Positions 1-6,045 of a DNA stretch of 8,385 nucleotides are shown piece by piece. Source of the stretch: Acidobacteriota bacterium (GTDB taxonomy: Bacteria > Acidobacteriota > Terriglobia > Terriglobales > Acidobacteriaceae). Made by a program: the position numbers and the translations under genes. The stretch is taken from positions 1-8,385 of the forward strand of contig JAFAPG010000530.1 of assembly GCA_019247235.1 (NCBI GenBank). The letters are read 5' to 3'. The notes under the pieces are model-generated. The model was not told the DNA's origin and did not search any database. It saw only the letters and a list, made by a program, of their open reading frames with translations. Position 1 is the stretch's first letter. Each line of letters starts with the position of its first letter.

Positions 1-1
1 T

Positions 2-3000
2 GTTCTCATCAAGATCGACCGAGAACACTTTTCCCTAATCCTCAGCGTTCCTTCCTTGTGTGCCGACGCAGCCTCGTTTGAAGTGCTCGCGCGCGAGCTA
101 GCGGCGCTTTACGACAACGAGCAGGATCTTCCTGAAGCCTTCCGCTATGTCCAGTTTGCGCAATGGCAAGCGGACTTATTGGAGTCGGCTGAGGCGGAGG
201 CGCAAGAGGCGCGCAAGTACTGGACCAAGCAGCAAGCCGCCGAGCTTCCGGCTCCGGCCCTACCCGGAGAACTGAATCGCGAAGCCGATCACTTGAACGA
301 CCGGGTTCATCGAACTTGCCTTGGGGACACGGTGACTGCCGCGCTGCTGGGTCGTTCTGACCAACCCGCTTTCCTTTTTGCCGCCTGGGCTTCCCTGCTC
401 ACCCGACTGAGCGGACAGAATGCCTTATCGATAGGCTACTTTGCCGACACTCGCGGATATGAAGAACTCGAGAACGCCGTCGGTTGCTTGGGTCGCATGG
501 TGCCACTCCCGGTCGGAATCGAAGCTGATTTTCAGTTCAGCGACGTGGTCCGTCAGGTCAGCCAAGATCTAGAGAAGGCCTTGGCTGTCCAAGAATATTG
601 TCCGCCAGAGGTCATCGGCCTCGACCGTCGACAGGTGGGCTTCTCGTATCGCGAGCAGGGCAAGAACTACGTCTCTCGGACGGTGAACTTTCGCCTCGAG
701 CGACGGCAGGCTACGAGCGGGCTGAAGCTCGAATTGAGCATCACGCGCCAAGACTCCGCCTTTGAGGTAGAGTTTCACTATGACCCGTCGCACATCGACA
801 TTCAATGGGTCGAACGTATTGCCGGCTATTTTCAAAACCTACTCGAGGCCGCGATTCGCAATCCTGAAGACCGCGTCGCCCTTCTCCCGCTCCTTCGAGA
901 TAACGAACGCAAACAGCTGCTTATAGAGTGGAACCAGACGAGTGCGGCCTATCCCAGCAACTACTGTCTCCATCAACTCTTTGAAGAATGGGCGGCTCGG
1001 ACCCCCAACCGTCTGGCTCTACGCTGTGGTGAACAGGCCCTAACGTACGAAGAACTGAACCAGCGCGCAAATCAGCTGGCGCACTATTTGCGTGAGCAGG
1101 GCATCGGGCCAGATCGCATTGTCGGCTTGTGTCTTGAACGTTCCCTGGGGATGGTAGTAGCCCTGCTAGCCACGCTTAAAGCCGGAGGAGCCTACGTTGC
1201 ACTCAACCCCGATAACCCGCCGGCCCGTTTGGCGCAGCAGTTAGAGGGTGTCGCGACCTTGATCACGGAATCGAAATTATCCGGCCAGCTGCCCGAGTTT
1301 TCTAGTCGCATACTGGTATTAGACCGAGATCAGGAACTGTGGGGCCGCCAGCCTGTATCAAATCCTCCGCTTCTCGGCCATCCGGAGAATCTGGCGTACG
1401 TAATCTATACGTCAGGCTCGACGGGAGTACCCAAGGGGGTGGCCGTCCGCCATCGTAATCTCGTCAATTATGCGGATTTTATCTGCAAACGATTACGTTT
1501 GGAAAATTGCCTCGAAGGCCTGCACTTTGCCACGGTCTCCACCCTGTCGGCAGATCTAGGCAACACCGCAATCTTCCCCTCGCTCACCTCCGGCGGTTGC
1601 CTCCATGTCGTGCCCTATGAAATGGCAACCGACCCACAGCAGTTTGCTCATTACCTGGCCAGATATCCGGTGGATGTGCTCAAGATCGTTCCTTCCCATT
1701 TTCAGGCATTACTCGATGTGGGCAATGGACGCGAATTACTTCCCCGCAGATATTTGATTTTTGGGGGAGAAGCTCTGACGCCGAAGCTGGTCGAGAGAAT
1801 CGAGTCGCTTGGCGGCGGTTGCGAGATCTTGAATCATTATGGTCCGACCGAGACCACCATTGGCTCCCTAACTTTGCTGCTAAAGCACGAATATGATTGG
1901 CGGCAGGAAAAGCGCACCAGTATTCCCCTGGGACGTCCAATTCAGAACACTCAGCTCTACATTCTTGATCAAAATCTTCAGCCAGTACCGTTGGGGGTGT
2001 CCGGCGAGTTGTACATCGCCGGCGCAGGAGTGACCGCCGGTTACCTCGGTCAAGCCGAGAAGACCGCGGAGCGATTCCTCGCCAATCCTTTTTCTCGAGA
2101 TCCCGAAAGCAAGATGTACCGAACTGGCGACCTAGCCAGGTACCTCGAGGGCGGCTTAGTCGAATTCCTCGGGCGAGCTGATGATCAAGTGAAGGTGCGA
2201 GGTTTTCGTATCGAACTTGGAGAAATCGAATCGGCTATTACCCGCCTTCCTGGAGTGAAGCAGGCGATTGTCTTGGCCAAGGACGATGAGCGCGGGGATA
2301 AACAGCTGGTAGCGTATGTAGTTAGCGCCTCTGACCAGGCTTTCACCAGCGAGCAATTGCGCGCAGCGTTGAAACAAAGCCTCCCCGACTACATGCTTCC
2401 ACAAGCAATTATGTTGCTGCCGCGGCTGCCCCTCAATGCCAATGGCAAAATCGATCGAAAGGCACTGCCGGAACCTAGTGTTGTCGAAAACGAGCGCCCG
2501 ATTGTCGCGCCCCGCACCCCGATCGAGGCTACTATTCTCAAGGTCTGGCAGCAGGTCTTAAAGAAGCACAGCATAGGTGTTACCGACAACTTTTTTGAGG
2601 TAGGCGGCCACTCCTTGATGGCTGTCCACATGATGGCAGAAATTCGCAAGGAAACAGGCAAAGAGATACCGTTATCTGCACTGTTCCAATGCGCAACGGT
2701 TGAATATCTTGCCCAGCTGCTCAAAGAAAAGGAGCCCGTACCGACCGCGGCTGATCCATTAATTCTGCGCGAGATTCAAAGACACGGAACGCGCACCCCA
2801 TTTTTTGCCGCCGTCCTGCCGGGCGTGAATGCATTGGGTTATTTGACGCTGTCGAAGCACCTCGGCCCCGAGCAACCCTTTTACGTATTGCAAGCACCTG
2901 GACCGGGTCCACATGCGGGTCGGCGTCCCTACACGACTGCCGAGTACGAGGAAGTCGCCTCTAACTACGTTCGTGCTATGCGGACGGTCCAGCCCGAAGG

Positions 3001-3595
3001 TCCTTATTATTTGGGCGGCATGTGCGAAGGCGCGCGCATTGCATTTGAAATGGCACGACTGCTCGAAGCCCAAGGACAAGCCGTCGATCTTTTGGCCATC
3101 ATGGATACCTGGGTCCTCGAAAACACCCAAAACCGCAAATTGTGGCTCATTGACTACTATTGGTTGCGGTTCAAAGATTTCTGGAGGAAACCGGTTCCGG
3201 CAAAGCTTGGACTGCTGCGCGCCGCACTCTCAAACCGAGCACGTACCAAAAGGATCGTAGACAACCCGGTAGCCAATGACTGGACTCAGACGTACTTTCC
3301 AGGCGACGATTTCGTGCCACCCAAAATCGAGGGCGGGATCACGATCTTTAAGGTCCGCAAGCAGCCCTATTACTATAAACCTGATCCGTTGATGGGATGG
3401 GGATCGAGAACCACTGCTTCCGTAAAGACCCACATTTTGCCGACAGCGAGGCACCGGCTCCTCTTACGCGAGCCGTACGTGCGGGAACTGGCACAAGCAT
3501 TATCACATCGAATCGACGAGATTCTCTCGCAAGATCCATTCACTCGACCCGAGGATGGGCAACGTGAATCTGTCGAGGTCATGGTCGAAATCTGA
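2..3595 (+). CDS. Nonribosomal peptide synthetase, terminal module C-A-PCP-TE (5' partial)
   Basis: The enzyme activates an amino acid, holds it on a carrier domain and releases the product through a C-terminal thioesterase. The frame is open to the left edge; the TTG at 56 lies inside the condensation domain and is not a start. Domains: C about 2-910; A about 938-2479, with cores LTYEEL, YTSGSTGVPKG, NHYGPTETT, YRTGDLAR, VKVRGFRIELGEIE and NGKIDR; PCP about 2507-2731, with GGHSL and the phosphopantetheine Ser at 2612; TE about 2747-3520. The C motif HHxxxDG reads PSLCADA (50-70). Aligned to GrsA, the pocket reads D-L-T-K-I-G-H-I-G-K (codons 1553, 1556, 1565, 1682, 1757, 1763, 1835, 1859, 1862, 2447), one residue from the Asp code DLTKVGHIGK. 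The TE nucleophile sits in GMCEG (Cys at 3023), with Asp at 3104, 27 residues later, and His at 3452, a complete triad. The substrate is a prediction and the product is unknown. Module identity is near certain. Confidence 0.97.
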   Translation, partial: VLIKIDREHFSLILSVPSLCADAASFEVLARELAALYDNEQDLPEAFRYVQFAQWQADLLESAEAEAQEARKYWTKQQAAELPAPALPGELNREADHLNDRVHRTCLGDTVTAALLGRSDQPAFLFAAWASLLTRLSGQNALSIGYFADTRGYEELENAVGCLGRMVPLPVGIEADFQFSDVVRQVSQDLEKALAVQEYCPPEVIGLDRRQVGFSYREQGKNYVSRTVNFRLERRQATSGLKLELSITRQDSAFEVEFHYDPSHIDIQWVERIAGYFQNLLEAAIRNPEDRVALLPLLRDNERKQLLIEWNQTSAAYPSNYCLHQLFEEWAARTPNRLALRCGEQALTYEELNQRANQLAHYLREQGIGPDRIVGLCLERSLGMVVALLATLKAGGAYVALNPDNPPARLAQQLEGVATLITESKLSGQLPEFSSRILVLDRDQELWGRQPVSNPPLLGHPENLAYVIYTSGSTGVPKGVAVRHRNLVNYADFICKRLRLENCLEGLHFATVSTLSADLGNTAIFPSLTSGGCLHVVPYEMATDPQQFAHYLARYPVDVLKIVPSHFQALLDVGNGRELLPRRYLIFGGEALTPKLVERIESLGGGCEILNHYGPTETTIGSLTLLLKHEYDWRQEKRTSIPLGRPIQNTQLYILDQNLQPVPLGVSGELYIAGAGVTAGYLGQAEKTAERFLANPFSRDPESKMYRTGDLARYLEGGLVEFLGRADDQVKVRGFRIELGEIESAITRLPGVKQAIVLAKDDERGDKQLVAYVVSASDQAFTSEQLRAALKQSLPDYMLPQAIMLLPRLPLNANGKIDRKALPEPSVVENERPIVAPRTPIEATILKVWQQVLKKHSIGVTDNFFEVGGHSLMAVHMMAEIRKETGKEIPLSALFQCATVEYLAQLLKEKEPVPTAADPLILREIQRHGTRTPFFAAVLPGVNALGYLTLSKHLGPEQPFYVLQAPGPGPHAGRRPYTTAEYEEVASNYVRAMRTVQPEGPYYLGGMCEGARIAFEMARLLEAQGQAVDLLAIMDTWVLENTQNRKLWLIDYYWLRFKDFWRKPVPAKLGLLRAALSNRARTKRIVDNPVANDWTQTYFPGDDFVPPKIEGGITIFKVRKQPYYYKPDPLMGWGSRTTASVKTHILPTARHRLLLREPYVRELAQALSHRIDEILSQDPFTRPEDGQRESVEVMVEI

Positions 3596-4283
3596 GCCTT
3601 CAACGACGGTACCGATCGCGGTCGATGGTAGCTTCCGGGTCGCCCCACCGAGAGCACAACACCGGTAACCCGCTCTCCCTTGGTATCCCGCTCCAAGTAG
3701 GGCTCAACCTTCAGACATGCCGCACTGCCTACATGGGATCCACCACGTAGCGGCGGTCGAACCGAAACGTATGTCATGAGCAGGGAGCCTACCCCCATGC
3801 CGGATCCACAGAATAGAGCACAAACCCATTCGACGGCTCCAATGTTCGAGAGCTGCGATCGAACCAACATTGTCGTTCCCACCCCCGAAACTATTCCTAC
3901 AACCGTCCTACTTCCGCGCTTGAAAGCGTCTGTCGAAGGACAAGTTTCAGCCACTGCCAGGTCTCGCGCCTAAGGCAAGACCCCAAATCTTCTTACGTTC
4001 GCTTACCGGATAAGAAATGGCTCCCAATTAACACCAGCATAGCTAGTAGCTGCCCCAGTCGCGCTCAAGGCGGTGGCACCTCCAGCCACGATCCGCTCGG
4101 GCAGGAGCGACAAATTCTTGAGATTTTGAAGGGTAACTCGACCATCGGTGAGATTGAGCCCCGCCTCGGGCGCCACTTGGGCGATCTGAGTGGTCCCCAA
4201 TCGCGGATCACCTTCTTACAAGGCGCATTAAACATCCGCATGGCGAGGAGCCACATCCAAGTGTGCCTGAACTGAGGTGAACA
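3596..4283. other. Gene-poor region, possible decayed coding sequence
   Basis: No gene here can be defended. Three weak candidates overlap. A minus-strand frame with a GTG at 3954 encodes about 110 residues before it runs antisense into the NRPS end; its first part has two hydrophobic stretches (around TVVGIVSGVGTTMLV and GMGVGSLLMTYV). A minus-strand TTG frame, 4200-4003, encodes 65 residues, has GC-rich third positions, and is preceded by AAGGTGA. A plus-strand frame has no stop from 3817 to its TGA at 4273-4275, inside the ribosome-binding site of the next gene, but has no ATG. Stop-poor frames on both strands with no good start suggest old coding DNA or chance. No clear Rho-independent terminator was seen after the NRPS stop, and no tRNA signature. 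Confidence 0.5.
4274..4280 (+). promoter_or_regulatory. Ribosome-binding site for the helix-hairpin-helix gene
   Basis: GAGGTGA matches the anti-Shine-Dalgarno sequence and lies three bases before ATG at 4284, leaving six bases between GAGG and the start codon. It decides the start: the ATG opens a Lys/Arg-led hydrophobic segment, whereas the downstream frame that carries the conserved domain has only a TTG at 4312 and an ATG at 4336, neither with a comparable site. Confidence 0.7.
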
Positions 4284-4656
4284 ATGAAACGGTCAGCAGT
4301 TCTACTTCTGGTTGGCGTGCCGGTCGGGGGCGGGTATGTATCTGCTCTTACGGAAATGGCCACAGACAACGCGCAAGAAGCAGGTTCACCTCGGCAGCGG
4401 AGATCTCCAGTATCAGGATCTCTCGCCCGAGGACCTACTTTCCCAGCATCTCACAGACATTAATGAAGCGGATTCTGTCCAGTTGAAAGAACTGGGTCTT
4501 GACCAGCAGTCGCTTGAGCGACTGATCGAAAATCGTCCCTACCGCAATAAGCTGGAGCTCGTATCCCGAATGATTTTGACCGAAGACACGTATGCTCGTT
4601 TGAAGGAAAAGATCGCGGTTGCGAAGGGGCGAGAGCCTGTGAAAGTAGCGTCCTAG
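4284..4656 (+). CDS. Small membrane-anchored helix-hairpin-helix protein, frameshifted at a G5 run
   Basis: The ATG-initiated frame starts MKRSAVLLLVGVPVG, a Lys/Arg-led hydrophobic segment, but stops before the conserved domain. The frame one base later reads through to TAG at 4654-4656 and carries a ComEA-like helix-hairpin-helix segment: LTDINEADSVQLKELG, then an ENRPYRNKLELV stretch, then LTEDTYARLKEKI. Dropping one G from GGGGG at 4326-4330 joins them into 123 residues: an N-terminal membrane helix (about 4-22) ending YLLLRKW, a polar linker, and the domain at about 57-110. Such domains usually bind DNA non-specifically or mediate protein contacts. This one lacks the usual LPGIG hairpin and has KELGLDQQSLERLI there, so DNA binding is uncertain. 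As the sequence stands, the intact protein is not made without frameshifting; a sequencing error or a recent mutation are the alternatives. Confidence 0.75.
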
Positions 4657-4842
4657 TTGAGGAGTCAATACACTCGACAGCTCGCACGCGACGATAGGGC
4701 TAAGCTTCCGGCCCAGGTTTAGGAGCTCGCTCGTCGTTCGTAAGGCTCGTCTCTCGTACTGAAAGCGGGGCGGGAAGTGGATGGATGGAATGCCGACCGG
4801 CGCGAAAGAGCGACAACCTCCCCGACAGCACTTCACCAAAGC
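4657..4842. other. Convergent intergenic gap
   Basis: This gap separates the ends of the plus-strand helix-hairpin-helix gene and the minus-strand secreted-protein gene. No gene or strong hairpin followed by a T-run was seen. The only small inverted repeat nearby, CCTCA-TATT-TGAGG at 4847-4860, lies inside the end of the minus-strand gene and is too short to call a terminator. Confidence 0.4.
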
Positions 4843-5838
4843 TCACCTCATATTTGAGGGTGCCGACCGGACGACGAAGACAAGTCCCCGGCGGGAGTTC
4901 TCAAGCGCGGTTTTTTCAAGGTCAAGCGCTTCAATCGGAATGTGGCTGCGTGAGCCATCGTTGCTCACGTACTCAAGATAGCCGTCCTGAACCCAGTAAT
5001 CCATGACGCGGTGCTTGGCACCATTCTTCAGGACCAACACAAACAACCGTTCGCTTCCTTGTACTTCTTGTGCATCCGCTCCTGGTTCTCTACTCAGCGA
5101 GTCCTGCTGGCTATGTGATGGCTGGGTTGCCTCATTCATGGAAGTATCGGTCGCGGGCTCGACCGGAACGACGCTAGGATCGCCGGGACTCTCGATGGAA
5201 TCATCGGCAATGGAAGAAGAGTAGCCAAAGCCACCCGAAAAGACCAATAGGGAAAAACCAGGTTCGAAAAAACACACCTGGGTGAATCCATTAAAGAAGC
5301 AACCAGACGAGCGAAAACAGGGATGCCTGCGAACAAAGAACCTGGGTCGATTTGCGAAAGCAGGAGTCGCGAGCAAGCCGTTCCTGAAGATGGGGTGGCG
5401 CGATACTGTGGAGCCCCAAACCCGTGAGCCCAAAGCTGCTCCCGCTTGAAACCCATCCAGCAGCAATGTGGAGCTCACAGGGCGCGTTGGAACCGACATC
5501 GGCAGGTTGCCAGGCTTGATGGTTCCCCCGAGAAGCGCGGGCTTTGCCGCCCCATGTCCAGAACCCAAGTGCAACCAATGAAATGGATGTGCGCCTTTAG
5601 AGCGGCCACCCGTCCGCAGAGAGCCGACGTGCCCTGTCGCGGAAGAGTGTCCTATAGAACCGTGCCCTCGACCGGAGTGGCCTCCGGCTCCGTGTCCTGT
5701 TCCCCCGTGGCCTCCTCCCGCGTGCTGCGCCTCGGCCGCACCCAGGAAACAGAAAAAGACCAGAACAACCAGAGTAGTTGTGATCTGACCCATAAGGAAG
5801 GCACTCCATGGGCGCATTGCCTTCCCCCGCCGCGCCAT
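4843..5838 (-). CDS. Secreted Gly/His-rich hypothetical protein with conserved C-terminal domain
   Basis: The 331-residue product has no assigned function. A signal peptide runs to about residue 37 (hydrophobic TTLVVLVFFCFLG, likely cleavage AEA|QHA). A Gly/His-rich tract follows (38-70), then an Arg/Pro-rich middle and a Cys- and Phe-rich stretch (172-205) with HPCF, SSGCFFNGF and VCFFEPGF, then a polar acidic linker (210-262). A compact C-terminal domain (264-323) contains LFVLVLKNGAKHRV, DYWVQDGYLEYVS and IPIEALDLEKT. From memory, this last domain recurs at the ends of secreted acidobacterial proteins with variable N-termini. The Gly/His tract could bind metal, but that is inference. The start is uncertain: Met8 (codon at 5817) follows GGGGGAAGG and still gives an Arg-led signal peptide, so translation may begin there. 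It lies 207 bases downstream of the GH10 gene on the same strand. Confidence 0.85.
   Translation of the reverse strand: MARRGKAMRPWSAFLMGQITTTLVVLVFFCFLGAAEAQHAGGGHGGTGHGAGGHSGRGHGSIGHSSATGHVGSLRTGGRSKGAHPFHWLHLGSGHGAAKPALLGGTIKPGNLPMSVPTRPVSSTLLLDGFQAGAALGSRVWGSTVSRHPIFRNGLLATPAFANRPRFFVRRHPCFRSSGCFFNGFTQVCFFEPGFSLLVFSGGFGYSSSIADDSIESPGDPSVVPVEPATDTSMNEATQPSHSQQDSLSREPGADAQEVQGSERLFVLVLKNGAKHRVMDYWVQDGYLEYVSNDGSRSHIPIEALDLEKTALENSRRGLVFVVRSAPSNMR
5629..5727 (-). repeat. Gly/His-rich low-complexity tract
   Basis: This region encodes residues 38-70 of the secreted protein, an irregular run of GHG, GGH and GTGH units built from repeated GGN and CAC codons. It directly follows the predicted signal-peptide cleavage site. 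It is an imperfect coding repeat, not an exact tandem array. Confidence 0.7.
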
Positions 5839-5970
5839 CCTGCTCTACAGCTTACTCCCGCCGTCCGCGATTCGCCGCTGCACGTGCGGTTCGCGTAGCT
5901 CATCGAATCCCGGCACACCGACCGGACATCCAGGCGAGCACCAGGGACGCCGACCGCGTAGTTTCGAATC

Positions 5971-6026
5971 AACTACCTGCCTCACATTTCAGCGAGTAGT
6001 GCGCTCGCGCTGTGAGGCAGGCAGTT
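5971..6026. repeat. 16-bp inverted repeat downstream of the GH10 gene, possible transcript-end hairpin
   Basis: The arms AACTACCTGCCTCACA (5971-5986) and TGTGAGGCAGGCAGTT (6011-6026) are complementary except at one position, which becomes a G-U pair in minus-strand RNA. The 24-base loop can form a second short stem, GCGAG (5992-5996) with CTCGC (6004-6008). The hairpin begins 19 bases past the GH10 stop. No T-run follows on either strand, so a classical Rho-independent terminator is not supported; an mRNA 3'-end stabiliser or a structured upstream element of the secreted-protein gene is equally possible. Confidence 0.6.
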
Positions 6027-6045
6027 TCTGTTCCTCGCGACTCCG

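Noticed and set aside
56..58. TTG as the start codon of the NRPS
   Set aside because: In-frame codons upstream to the window edge continue the condensation-domain pattern (VLIKIDREHFSLILSV), so the gene begins outside the window.
569..835. Minus-strand 88-codon open frame inside the NRPS
   Set aside because: It is antisense to the condensation domain, whose frame shows continuous family-like sequence. The antisense product has no recognisable motif.
2913..3260. Plus-strand 115-codon open frame inside the thioesterase region
   Set aside because: It is out of frame with the NRPS, which has clear TE catalytic residues here. The alternative product is low in recognisable features.
3373..3954. 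Minus-strand 193-codon open frame
   Set aside because: The distal 220 bases run antisense through the end of the thioesterase, which is certain. The proximal part has hydrophobic stretches but no recognised family, so it is mentioned only under the gene-poor region.
4435..4839. Minus-strand 134-codon open frame
   Set aside because: It overlaps most of the helix-hairpin-helix coding region on the opposite strand and looks like a Cys/Arg-rich shadow translation.
5446..5898. Plus-strand 150-codon open frame antisense to the secreted protein
   Set aside because: Its Arg/Pro/Ser-rich translation is the expected shadow of the Gly/His-rich tract. The minus strand has a signal peptide and a coherent domain.
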